Assembly (NCBI GenBank): GCA_024233975.1
Contig: JACKOX010000027.1
Span: 1 to 38,874 of the forward strand
DNA: 38,874 bases
Direction: 5' to 3'
Origin: Rhodanobacteraceae bacterium
GTDB lineage: Bacteria; Pseudomonadota; Gammaproteobacteria; Xanthomonadales; Xanthomonadaceae
In this document: piece after piece, positions 8,371 through 16,625 of the stretch
How positions within the stretch are numbered: position 1 is the stretch's first letter
Layout: every line of letters starts with the position of its first letter
Translations under genes and position numbers: made by a program
The notes under the pieces: model-generated
Told to the model about the DNA's origin: nothing
Databases searched by the model: none
Seen by the model: only the letters and a program-made list of their open reading frames with translations

Positions 8371-11081
8371 GCAGCAGCGGCGGTGCCGATTCCGGTCGTG
8401 ACTCGACGGAGCGGGAAACCACCGCCGAACGTTTCCGTCGACTGGAACCGCTGCTCGACCGCGCGCTGGAGCTGGAGGGCAAGGCGCGTGACGACTTCAT
8501 CGCTTCCTGCGCCGCGATCTATCCCGACCTGATCGGTGACCTGCGCCGTGCGCTGAGCCTCGACGACACCAGCCTGCCCGGCCTTGGCGACCTCGCTGCC
8601 GAAGCCGTGCGCGACCAGCGCGGCGAGCGCAGCACGGATCGTCGAAACCTTCGCGCAGGCCCATGGCAGCTGATCGAAAAGCTTGGTCGTGGCGGCATGG
8701 GCACGGTGTATCGCGCGCAGCGCGCCGACGGTGCCTTCGACAAGCAGGTGGCGGTCAAGCTGCTGCGCGGGCAGGACCTGCGCTTCAAGGATCATCTTGA
8801 GCGCGAACGCCAGCTGCTGGCGCGACTGGAGCATCCGGCCATCGCGCGCCTGATAGACGGTGGCGTGTTGAAGGACGGCCAGCCGTTCCTGGTAATGGAG
8901 CTTGCCGAAGGCCACGACCTCGACAAGTGGTGCAAGCAGAAGCAGCCATCGCTGGAACGCCGCCTGCGCGTGTTCATCGACATCTGCGCCGCCGTCGCCG
9001 AAGCGCACAGCCACCTGATCGTGCATCGCGACCTGAAACCGTCGAACATCCGTGTTGCCGATGACGACAGCGTCAAGCTGCTCGATTTCGGCATCGCCAA
9101 ACTGCTCGACCCGGACATCAAACGCGGCGAAACACGCAGCGTGGCGCTGACGCCGGAATATGCGGCGCCCGAACAGCTCGACGGCGGTGTCATCACCACC
9201 CGCACCGACGTCTACGCGCTGGGCGCCCTGCTCTACCTGCTGCTGACCGGCCGTTCGCCACATCCGCATTTCGACGGCAACTGGGCGGCAATGATCGAGG
9301 CGGTCTGCCAGCACGACGCGGCACCGCCCAGCCAGAAGCTGCGCGACGGAACCGCGCCATTTGCCGCCAACGAGCTGCGCGGCGATCTCGACGCGATTTG
9401 TCTGAAAGCGCTGTCGCGCAACCCGCAGTCGCGCTATGCCACGGCGGAAACCCTGGCTGGCGATGTCGAACGCCATCTGGACGGCCGGCCGGTACAGGCA
9501 CGCCCGTGGTCGTGGACCTATCGCAGCTCGCGCTGGTTCCGCCGCAACTGGCTGGCCGCATCGCTGGGTCTTTCCGCCTTCATCCTGCTCGCCGGCGCCG
9601 CCGGACTGCTGGCCTGGCAGAGCCACCGCATCGCCACCGAACGCGATGCCGCCGTGCTTGAAGCCAGGCGATCCGAAGCCGTCCGCAACTACCTGCTGCT
9701 GATGTTCCGCAATGCCGCCGAGCAGTCGCCGGACACCGAGCAGCTGCGCGCGCGCGACCTGCTCGACCAGAGCGCTGACCAGATCGAAGACGTGTTCGGC
9801 AGCGACCCCATCACCGGCCAGGCAGTGCTGTCGGCGCTGGGCGAGTTGTACGTGCTGCTCGACGACTACGCCGGCGCGGAGCCCTTGCTGCGACGCTTCC
9901 TTGATCGCGAGGACGGTCGCTCGCCGACATCGACCCGGGCTCGGGCACGTATCGACATGGGCACGGTGCTGATGCGCACCGGGAAGCCGGCTGAGGCCTG
10001 CGAAGTGGTCAAGCCCGCACTCACCGAGCTCGACGCCGGCATCAGCGACCAGCGCGTGCTGATTGGCGAGGTGGAGCTGGTCCGTGGGCAGTGCCTGCGC
10101 ATGGCTGGCGACACCGACGGCTCGCTGGCCGCCTATCGTCGCGCCGTCGACCTGCACATCGACACGCTGGGCGAGAATGACCGTCGCAGCGCCACCGCAT
10201 TGAACAACCTGGCGCTGGGTGAGATGTATGCCGGCCGCTACGAGGATGCCAGCGGTCATTTCGAGCGCGCACTCAAAGCGTTCGAAAGCGTCGGCCTCGG
10301 CAGCAGCGACCACGTGGCCAGCCTGTTCAACAACCTCGCCGCACTGAGCCTGATCCAGGGCCGGCTTGGCGAGGCCGCCAGCTATTTCGACCGCGCCATC
10401 CGCCTGCGCCAGACCCAGGGCGGCGAGTCCGCCGCGATGGGCGCACTGCTCAGCAACCAGGCCCGCGTACTGGCGCTGACCAATCACCCCGACGAAGCCC
10501 GTCAGGCCGCCGAACGCGGCATCGCCATGACCCGCCAGTTCACCGGCGACGACAGCATCGACACGGCTGCCGTGCGACTGGCTGCCGTCGACATCGCCCT
10601 GTGGCGCGGCAAACTCGACGACGCGGAACGGGAGCTCAAGCCCGCACAGCAGACATTGCTGTCACGGTTGGGACCTTCGCATCCCTACACCGCTCGGGCG
10701 GAGCTGGCGCAGGCGCAGGTGGCCTGGCAGCACGGTCGTCGGGACGAAGCGGACACATTGCTGTCCGAAGCCAACGCCAAGCTGGCCGCTGCCGGCCCGA
10801 CGGCCACGCGCTATCTCGCGGCCGGCCAGTGCCTCCAAGCGGAGGTGCTGCTATCGGGCAAGGTCGAGGGCAGCCGCGAGCAGGCCGCAAAGCTTGCCGC
10901 AGCCTGCCTCGACACCCGCAAGGGCATCGCCGCTGACAGCTGGGAAACCCACTGGGCCGAAGCCCTGCTGTCGCTGGCCCGGAACGACCGCGCCGCCTTC
11001 GTGACGGCCACCGGCAAGGTCGACGCCGCGCTGGGTTCGGAAAATCCGCTGACGAAACGCCTGCGCAACCTGTGGCGCTGA
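8367..11081 (+). CDS. transmembrane Ser/Thr protein kinase with TPR domain
   Basis: The protein has 904 residues. A ~95-residue N-terminal helical segment precedes a complete Hanks-type kinase domain. The glycine loop is LGRGGMGTVYRA (from ~106), the Lys is in VAVKLLRG (~131), the catalytic loop is HRDLKPSN (~220), the metal-binding motif is DFGIAK (~239) and the activation end is APEQLDG (~267). All key catalytic residues are present. One membrane helix lies near 395-415 (LAASLGLSAFILLAGAAGLL). The C-terminal ~480 residues hold TPR-type helical repeats (SATALNNLALGEMYAGRYED; LFNNLAALSLIQGRLGEAAS), probably periplasmic and sensing or binding a partner. The start overlaps the sigma factor stop. 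The arrangement suggests that the kinase controls the sigma factor. Confidence 0.93.
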   Translation: MSSSGGADSGRDSTERETTAERFRRLEPLLDRALELEGKARDDFIASCAAIYPDLIGDLRRALSLDDTSLPGLGDLAAEAVRDQRGERSTDRRNLRAGPWQLIEKLGRGGMGTVYRAQRADGAFDKQVAVKLLRGQDLRFKDHLERERQLLARLEHPAIARLIDGGVLKDGQPFLVMELAEGHDLDKWCKQKQPSLERRLRVFIDICAAVAEAHSHLIVHRDLKPSNIRVADDDSVKLLDFGIAKLLDPDIKRGETRSVALTPEYAAPEQLDGGVITTRTDVYALGALLYLLLTGRSPHPHFDGNWAAMIEAVCQHDAAPPSQKLRDGTAPFAANELRGDLDAICLKALSRNPQSRYATAETLAGDVERHLDGRPVQARPWSWTYRSSRWFRRNWLAASLGLSAFILLAGAAGLLAWQSHRIATERDAAVLEARRSEAVRNYLLLMFRNAAEQSPDTEQLRARDLLDQSADQIEDVFGSDPITGQAVLSALGELYVLLDDYAGAEPLLRRFLDREDGRSPTSTRARARIDMGTVLMRTGKPAEACEVVKPALTELDAGISDQRVLIGEVELVRGQCLRMAGDTDGSLAAYRRAVDLHIDTLGENDRRSATALNNLALGEMYAGRYEDASGHFERALKAFESVGLGSSDHVASLFNNLAALSLIQGRLGEAASYFDRAIRLRQTQGGESAAMGALLSNQARVLALTNHPDEARQAAERGIAMTRQFTGDDSIDTAAVRLAAVDIALWRGKLDDAERELKPAQQTLLSRLGPSHPYTARAELAQAQVAWQHGRRDEADTLLSEANAKLAAAGPTATRYLAAGQCLQAEVLLSGKVEGSREQAAKLAAACLDTRKGIAADSWETHWAEALLSLARNDRAAFVTATGKVDAALGSENPLTKRLRNLWR

Positions 11082-11183
11082 CGTATCCGCGTCATTTCCA
11101 TTCGGGCAGATAAGGTCGAGCCCATGTCGGGTTTCCGCCATCGGGGCCGTTACAGCCTGTAAACCACCGGATCGAATGCCGTC

Positions 11184-11795
11184 ATGAAAAAAGCCCTGAC
11201 CGGATGCCTCGTCGTCGTCCTGCTCGCCATCGTCGTCGGTGGCGGCGCTGCCTACTGGTTCATCATGCGCCCGGCCTGGGATGCCGGCAGCGCCTTCATC
11301 GACCAGGCAAAGCAATGGCAGCAGGTCGCCGAGCTCGACAAGCAGGTGCGCAACACCGAAACCTTCGCGGTGCCGCAGGACGGCCGCCTCGATGAAGCAC
11401 AGGTCAAGCGCTTCCTCGTTGTACAGCAGGACATCATCGCCGCATTGGGCAATGACTGGCAGATGCTGGACCAGCGCTTCAAGCAGATGGACGCCGAGCG
11501 CAAGGCCAGCGGCCGCGAGGCCAACCTGCAGGAAGTGCTGCAGGCCTATAACGACATCGCCGGCCTGGTGCTTACCGCCAAAAAGGCGCAGGTCGAGGCG
11601 CTCAACCGCAACGGCATGTCGCTGGGCGAATACCGCTGGACCCGCCAGCAGGCCTTCGCCGCATTACCGCTACTCGCCAACGACAAGGTTCCCGACCAGC
11701 TCGCCGGCAGCAGCATGGCCGCCAACGCCGAGCTCCTGCGCGGCCACAAGGACGAACTGGCCAAGGGCATGGCAACCAGCGTGCTGGGGTTCTGA
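11184..11795 (+). CDS. small membrane-anchored protein of unknown function
   Basis: The protein has 203 residues. Residues 4-28 form one hydrophobic helix (LTGCLVVVLLAIVVGGGAAY) after a short positive start (MKK), then a soluble, helix-rich remainder (AQVKRFLVVQQDIIAALGND; ANLQEVLQAYNDIAGLVLTA). It could be a signal anchor with the body in the periplasm. A cysteine lies in the hydrophobic segment but without a clear lipobox. It follows the kinase gene by 102 bp on the same strand and may be part of that unit. It meets the next gene tail to tail with 10 bp between the stops. The ribosome-binding site is weak. I do not recognise the family. Confidence 0.8.
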   Translation: MKKALTGCLVVVLLAIVVGGGAAYWFIMRPAWDAGSAFIDQAKQWQQVAELDKQVRNTETFAVPQDGRLDEAQVKRFLVVQQDIIAALGNDWQMLDQRFKQMDAERKASGREANLQEVLQAYNDIAGLVLTAKKAQVEALNRNGMSLGEYRWTRQQAFAALPLLANDKVPDQLAGSSMAANAELLRGHKDELAKGMATSVLGF

Positions 11796-11805
11796 AGCCC
11801 TGACG

Positions 11806-13110
11806 CTATTCCGCCGGCACCTCCACGGATTCGTCGCCGCGAAGTGGAAGTGGTTCAAATCGATAGCTGTGATGGAAACTGCCGGTCGCCAGTGTCAGTA
11901 CGGCAAAACCATCGTCTTGCGTGTCCATGCGCTGCTGTTCGCGCAGGTCGCCATCCGGACGCTGCTGGAATGCCGACATCAGCGTCACGCCTGAAGTCCG
12001 GCTGTTGATCGCCAACGCACTGCGGATCGCGGACAGGTTGGCGCTGTAATCGTCGACGCGATGTATGTAGTCGCTGTACGCGGCCTGCCCCATCTGGAAC
12101 AAGCTGCAGCCGGCGGGATCGAACAGTTTCTCTGTCCAGGAACAGGTCAGCGGCTTGATCGCCTCCTGGTTATCCGACCGAATCGCCTGCACGTAGTCGT
12201 CATCACAAAGCCGCGCATTGGCCGATGCAAACAGGGCGTTCGCGTGCGCTTTGTTAATGCCCGGCCCCAACAGTGGCTGATCAGCATCGTTTTCGAATTC
12301 GATGGCAGTGAAGAAAGCGTGCTCGCCGCGCATCGCATTGCACAGGCTGCGTTCGCCAGCCGACAAAGATACAAAGGCCTCAAGGCAATCCGCTGACGGC
12401 GTTGCGCGCAACGGCTCGCGCATGACCATGCCATTGAGCATTTCACCGGCACGAATCGTGTAGCGGGCGGCCACCAGCTGGGCGATCAGCATGTCACTGT
12501 GCGAGATCAACCCGCGCCAGAATGTGGCCTGCCGACAGACCTTGCCTACCGCGCTTTCGACATCGCCATCGGCAAAATCCAGTGCCGCATCAAGCCCACC
12601 CAGATGCCCGGGCGTTGTGAACGCCGCTGGTGGTTCCAGCCAGTCCAGCTTCTGCGATGACTGGCGCGCGCTGGCGTAGGTGGCGCGATACAGCTTGGGC
12701 AGTCTGGCAATGACCTTGGCAACGCGGGTCTGTTTCTCGCGCGCCGCAAGCGGATCATCAAGCACCTCTTCCAGGCAGGCTCGGGAATCGCTGCCGCAAT
12801 TCGGAATGTCGGCCGATTTCAGCAGACGGTGATAGCCGGCCGCATCCAGCGCCTTCTGCAGACCAGATGACCCATATGCCTGCCACTTGGCCCAGTCTGC
12901 ATCGGGCACGTCGTAGTGGATCAACTCCAGTGTCACCAGCGCATTGTCGCCATCGCTCGACGGCAGTGGCTGCTCCATCAAGGCGATCGCTGCCTTCTGC
13001 TCGTCACTCAACCGCGGCAACCAGCCCTGACTAGCAATCAGATACCAGGCGCCAAACAGAACAATAGCCACGGACGCCAGTCCACCCAACCAATTCGCCA
13101 ATGTGCGCAT
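11806..13110 (-). CDS. membrane-anchored protein of unknown function, paralogue of the next gene
   Basis: The protein has 434 residues. The ATG at 13108-13110 is preceded by AGGAAGAGG, a fair ribosome-binding site. One N-terminal helix (LGGLASVAIVLFGAWYLIAS) is followed by LPRLSDEQKAAIALMEQPLP and a DVPDADW motif. Several conserved-looking cysteines follow, among them CRQATFWR and SADCLEAF, and DPAGCSLFQ near the C-terminus. The tail reads FEPLPLRGDESVEVPAE. The divergent neighbour shares the same landmarks in the same order, so the two are old duplicates. The pattern of paired cysteines and a single anchor suggests a periplasmic domain. No enzyme motif is seen, and I cannot assign a function. 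Confidence 0.8.
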   Translation of the reverse strand: MRTLANWLGGLASVAIVLFGAWYLIASQGWLPRLSDEQKAAIALMEQPLPSSDGDNALVTLELIHYDVPDADWAKWQAYGSSGLQKALDAAGYHRLLKSADIPNCGSDSRACLEEVLDDPLAAREKQTRVAKVIARLPKLYRATYASARQSSQKLDWLEPPAAFTTPGHLGGLDAALDFADGDVESAVGKVCRQATFWRGLISHSDMLIAQLVAARYTIRAGEMLNGMVMREPLRATPSADCLEAFVSLSAGERSLCNAMRGEHAFFTAIEFENDADQPLLGPGINKAHANALFASANARLCDDDYVQAIRSDNQEAIKPLTCSWTEKLFDPAGCSLFQMGQAAYSDYIHRVDDYSANLSAIRSALAINSRTSGVTLMSAFQQRPDGDLREQQRMDTQDDGFAVLTLATGSFHHSYRFEPLPLRGDESVEVPAE

Positions 13111-13267
13111 AGATCGCCTCTTCCTGTAAGCATTCAGATGTGACGACAGGTTCCGAACCAAGTGACATCGAGCCAATGTCGATGACTCTCTGTACTTGTC
13201 CGCGCATCACGCGGAGGCATGCCGAACGCGCTCATGCGATAGTCGAAACATCGGAACGGTAGTCGAA

Positions 13268-14782
13268 ATGAGCACATTCGCCAAAGTCATCGTCGGCGCA
13301 CTGCTGCTGGCCTGCGTGCTGGTCGGTCTGCGGATTGCGGTTGCGCGGATGGGGTTGTTGCCGCAACTGACGCCCGAGCAACTCAGCGCCATCGAGTTGA
13401 TGAGTCAGCCGCTGGCCAGCGACAAGCCTGACGGCTATTCGGCGCTGCATCTGCTGTTTTTCGACGTTCCTGACGAGGAACGTCAGAGGTTAGAGCGGCT
13501 GGACGCGGTTTCCCTTGCGACCGAAATTCAGCGCCGAAATATCCCGCGTATCGAGGAACCCATCGAATCGATTCCGCTCTGCGCGCCGATTTCGCTGCAT
13601 CGCTCGCCCTACAAGGAGTTCAGTTCCTGCCTGACCCAACTGAAGGCACAAGAGGACTACCTCGATCATCCGCCCGACGAGCTGTATGCACAGGCGGCTC
13701 GACAACTGGGGATGCTTGAGCCGATCTATCGCTATTCACGCTTCGACAGCTGGCGCTTCACATCGCAGGACGCCATCAAAGTCATTGCCGCCACACATCC
13801 AGCGCCGCTGGATATTCGTCACGAAGATGCTTCGTACCCGAAATTGCCAAATGGATCGTTTGATCTGGATCATCCCGAGATTCATGGCTACTGGTACTCC
13901 ACCGACGGCGAGGCCCACGACGAACTGGACGATCAGCTGCTCGGTGCTCTGGGCGGATGGGCGCGCACACGTGCGGGAGCGCTGTTCAACAACGGCAAAC
14001 CCAAGGAAGCGATGGACATGGCTTGCCGCGATGCTCGCTATTGGCGCGAGGTCTTCGCTGACGCCACCAGTTTTGCGCTGCGGCAGCGCGCCAATCAGGA
14101 ACTGGCGACCGATGGTCTGCTGATCGTTGACATGAACCTCCGCTCACCGAGCGATGCCGTCGTTGATGAGGCATGCCTTGAGAGCTTCCGCCCACGATCC
14201 AGCACCGAAGACGATCCCTGCGAATCAAGCCGAAGCGAATACCGGATCACGCTTCGCGATCATGAAGCAAGGGCGCTGCGGGGCGCTCCGCGATTCAGCC
14301 TTGACCGTTACATCGAATGGAATCCACGGCACGCCGCAGCTCTCGCAGCAACCTACTTCGCCCCCGCCTGTAGCGCCGACGATAGACAGCCCGTTGCGCA
14401 CCCATCTGATCGTATGCACGGCATCTTTTGCACAGAAGACGAACGTTATTGGGATAGCAGCGAATGCAGTTATTGGGAGGCAGCGTTCGACGCCATCCTT
14501 TCCGTGTCAGTTGACAACATGCGGCATCACACGGAGAGAAGCTTCCTGCCGATCTTCTACGCGGCACTCCAGATCAACGCCCGACCTGATGGCAAGTCGA
14601 TCCAAGAGTCGTTCTGGGCGCTTCCGGTAACCCTGCGCTCGCTCGGGGCCGATGAACGCACGTATCTCGCACTGTTTCCATCGGAATCCAACCCGGAATC
14701 ACTCGCGCTGATGGTTCGCGGCAGCAATCCAGCAGATGCGCCATACCCGTTGATGAGACTTCCACTACGCCGCGACCCGTAG
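13268..14782 (+). CDS. membrane-anchored protein of unknown function, paralogue of the previous gene
   Basis: The protein has 504 residues from the ATG at 13268. The frame extends back to a TTG at 13196, but the hydrophobic N-terminus (FAKVIVGALLLACVLVGLRI) begins just after 13268. Landmarks shared with the divergent gene are LLPQLTPEQLSAIELMSQPL, FDVPDEE, CRDARYWREVF, DEACLESF, then a C-S pair (SSECSYWEA) and ALQINAR near the end. The tail PLMRLPLRRDP also matches the partner's PLPLRGDE. It has an insert of ~70 residues relative to its partner. The promoters of the pair must lie in the 157 bp between them. Function is unknown; a periplasmic domain behind one anchor helix is inferred. Confidence 0.82.
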   Translation: MSTFAKVIVGALLLACVLVGLRIAVARMGLLPQLTPEQLSAIELMSQPLASDKPDGYSALHLLFFDVPDEERQRLERLDAVSLATEIQRRNIPRIEEPIESIPLCAPISLHRSPYKEFSSCLTQLKAQEDYLDHPPDELYAQAARQLGMLEPIYRYSRFDSWRFTSQDAIKVIAATHPAPLDIRHEDASYPKLPNGSFDLDHPEIHGYWYSTDGEAHDELDDQLLGALGGWARTRAGALFNNGKPKEAMDMACRDARYWREVFADATSFALRQRANQELATDGLLIVDMNLRSPSDAVVDEACLESFRPRSSTEDDPCESSRSEYRITLRDHEARALRGAPRFSLDRYIEWNPRHAAALAATYFAPACSADDRQPVAHPSDRMHGIFCTEDERYWDSSECSYWEAAFDAILSVSVDNMRHHTERSFLPIFYAALQINARPDGKSIQESFWALPVTLRSLGADERTYLALFPSESNPESLALMVRGSNPADAPYPLMRLPLRRDP

Positions 14783-14791
14783 CGTCAAAGC

Positions 14792-14818
14792 AAACGGCCC
14801 GCACAGGGCGGGCCGTTT
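14792..14818. terminator. bidirectional hairpin terminator between converging genes
   Basis: AAACGGCCCGC - ACAGG - GCGGGCCGTTT is a perfect 11-bp stem. It lies 10 bp after the stop of the plus-strand gene and 32 bp beyond the glnA stop on the other strand. The stem ends in TTT and is followed by gttgttg, so it can end transcription from the left. The A/T ends allow it to serve glnA as well. Confidence 0.75.
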
Positions 14819-14849
14819 GTTGTTGCTGGTAGTTCAAATCGCTGCGCAA

Positions 14850-16259
14850 TCAGATCGCGTAGTACATCTGGTATTCCAGCGGATGGGTGGCGGCGCGGAA
14901 GGCTGTGACTTCGTGCATCTTGAGCGCGATGTAGCCGTCGATGAAGTCATCGCTGAAAACGCCGCCGGCCTTGAGGAAGTCGCGGTCCTGGTCGAGGGCT
15001 TCCAGCGCGCGGTCGAGACTGGAGGCGACGGTCGGGATGTCCTTCTCCTCTTCCGGCGGCAGGTCGTAGAGATCCTTGTCCATCGGCGCGCCCGGGTCGA
15101 TCTTGTTGAGGATGCCGTCGAGGCCGGCCATCATCATGGCGGCGAAGGTCAGGTAACCGGTGTTGACCGGATCGCCGAAGCGGATCTCGATGCGGCGCGC
15201 CTTCGGGTTCGCCACCCACGGAATGCGGCAGGAGGCCGAACGGTTGCGCGCCGAGTAGGCCAGCAGCACCGGCGCCTCGAAGCCCGGCACCAGTCGCTTG
15301 TAGCTGTTGGTGCTGGAGTTGGCGAAGGCGTTGATGGCGCGGGCGTGCTTGAAGATGCCGCCGATGTACCACAGCGCCAGCTGCGACAGGCCGCCGTAGC
15401 CGTCACCGGTGAACAGGTTGGTGCCGCCCTTGGCCAGACTCTGGTGGACGTGCATGCCGCTGCCGTTGTCGCCGACCACCGGCTTCGGCATGAAGGTGGC
15501 GGTCTTGCCGTTGCGGTGGGCGACGTTCTTGATGATGTATTTGGTCATCAGCAGCTCGTCGGCCTTCTTCACCAAGCTGTTGAACTTGGTGCCGATCTCG
15601 CACTGGCCCGGGCCGGCGACTTCGTGGTGATGCACTTCGGTTTCGATGCCGGCTTCTTCCAGCACCTTGCACATTTCTGCACGCAGGTCGTTCAGCGAAT
15701 CCACCGGCGATACCGGGAAGTAGCCGCCCTTCACGCCCGGACGATGGCCGGGATTGGCGCCGTCCATGTCGGCCTTGCTGCTCCACGGCGCTTCCTCGCT
15801 ACCGATCTCGAAGAAGCTGCCGGACATGTCGTTGCCCCAGCGGATCGAGTCGAACACGAAAAATTCCGGTTCCGGGCCAAAGAAGGCCTGGTCGGCAACG
15901 CCGGTGGACTTGAGGAACTGCTCGGCGCGACGCGCAATGCCGCGCGGGCAGCGCTCGTAGGCCTGCATGGTGGCCGGCTCCAGCACGTCGCAGAACAGGA
16001 TCAGCGTCGGGTCGGCGGTGAACGGGTCGATGGTGGCCGTGCTCGGGTCCGGCATCAGGATCATGTCGGACTCGTTGATGCCCTTCCAGCCGCTGATCGA
16101 ACTGCCGTCGAACATCTTGCCGTCCTCGAACAGCTCCTCGTTGACGATGCGGACCGGGTAGCTGACGTGGTGCTGCTTGCCGAGCATGTCGGCGAAGCGC
16201 AGGTCGACGAACTCGACCTTGTTGTCGGCGATCAGTTTCTTGATGTCTTCGATGCTCAT
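14850..16259 (-). CDS. glnA: glutamine synthetase, type I
   Basis: The protein has 469 residues, the usual length for bacterial GSI. It catalyses ATP-dependent synthesis of glutamine from glutamate and ammonia as a cytoplasmic dodecamer. Family landmarks in order are MFDGSSISGWKGINESDM, the metal/glutamate site EPEFFVFD, PGHRPGVKGGYFP, EVHHHEVAGPGQCEIGTKFN, the nucleotide site NGSGMHVHQS, and NRSASCRIP. The adenylylation loop DLYDLPPEE has its Tyr at residue 398, so the enzyme is of the type that GlnE switches off. The ATG at 16257-16259 has GGAGG 4 bases upstream; the frame runs further upstream but would include the sigma-54 promoter. It is divergent from gltBD. Control by nitrogen status through NtrC and sigma-54 is inferred from the upstream sites. 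Confidence 0.98.
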   Translation of the reverse strand: MSIEDIKKLIADNKVEFVDLRFADMLGKQHHVSYPVRIVNEELFEDGKMFDGSSISGWKGINESDMILMPDPSTATIDPFTADPTLILFCDVLEPATMQAYERCPRGIARRAEQFLKSTGVADQAFFGPEPEFFVFDSIRWGNDMSGSFFEIGSEEAPWSSKADMDGANPGHRPGVKGGYFPVSPVDSLNDLRAEMCKVLEEAGIETEVHHHEVAGPGQCEIGTKFNSLVKKADELLMTKYIIKNVAHRNGKTATFMPKPVVGDNGSGMHVHQSLAKGGTNLFTGDGYGGLSQLALWYIGGIFKHARAINAFANSSTNSYKRLVPGFEAPVLLAYSARNRSASCRIPWVANPKARRIEIRFGDPVNTGYLTFAAMMMAGLDGILNKIDPGAPMDKDLYDLPPEEEKDIPTVASSLDRALEALDQDRDFLKAGGVFSDDFIDGYIALKMHEVTAFRAATHPLEYQMYYAI

Positions 16260-16294
16260 GGAGCCTCCGTTGGCGAATGGACGGCACAACACTT

Positions 16295-16310
16295 TGCAAT
16301 CGGCATGCCA
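16295..16310 (-). promoter_or_regulatory. sigma-54 promoter of glnA
   Basis: On the minus strand the bases read TGGCATGCCGATTGCA, matching the -24/-12 consensus TGGCAYR-N4-TTGCW at every fixed position. Transcription would start near 16284, leaving a leader of about 25 bases before the glnA ATG. Spacing between the GG of -24 and the GC of -12 is canonical. Confidence 0.85.
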
Positions 16311-16373
16311 AGATACGCTATCCATATGAATCAATGAGTTGAATAAGCAACTCCGGGCACAGAATCCCAAAAC

Positions 16374-16388
16374 GCACCAATATGGTGC
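16374..16388. promoter_or_regulatory. NtrC-binding site (strong)
   Basis: GCACC-AATAT-GGTGC is a perfect palindrome matching the NtrC box (GCACC-N5-GGTGC). Its centre is about 97 bp upstream of the inferred glnA sigma-54 start, a normal enhancer distance. It lies in the divergent region and could also affect gltB. Confidence 0.8.
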
Positions 16389-16405
16389 GAAATATTTCCA
16401 GTCTT

Positions 16406-16420
16406 GCGTGGCAATGGTGC
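16406..16420. promoter_or_regulatory. second, weaker NtrC-like half site
   Basis: GCGTG-GCAAT-GGTGC has one perfect half (GGTGC) and one poor half. Its centre is 32 bp, about three helical turns, from the strong site. That is the spacing known for the two strong NtrC sites at Escherichia coli glnA, and would allow cooperative binding on one face of the DNA. Confidence 0.5.
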
Positions 16421-16625
16421 GTCATGCGCCGACGTCATTTGCGGCGTCGCAACATCCTGTGTTCTAGTCAAACGCTCACTGCCCGACGCGATGCCGCCGA
16501 CAGGCAGGCGCTGCCGGGATGGCAGCGGCGTCGTGACCGCGAACGCGATGTTCCATGGAAGGCAGTCCGCCGGCACGGCATGCCGGCAACACCGTTTTCA
16601 CCAACCGGCCGCGAACGGGGGCGCC

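Noticed and set aside
8217..10487. 756-codon open frame on the minus strand opposite the kinase gene
   Set aside because: It lies wholly antisense to a gene with clear kinase motifs, its product is Gln/Val/Ala-rich without domains, and such frames are expected in high-G+C DNA.
14817..16337. 506-codon plus-strand open frame opposite glnA
   Set aside because: It mirrors glutamine synthetase, begins in the terminator region, and has no domain of its own.
16404..16625. N-terminal extension of GltB to the first in-frame ATG
   Set aside because: It overlaps the weaker NtrC-like site, has no similarity to GltB propeptides, and would put the nucleophile Cys over 90 residues in.
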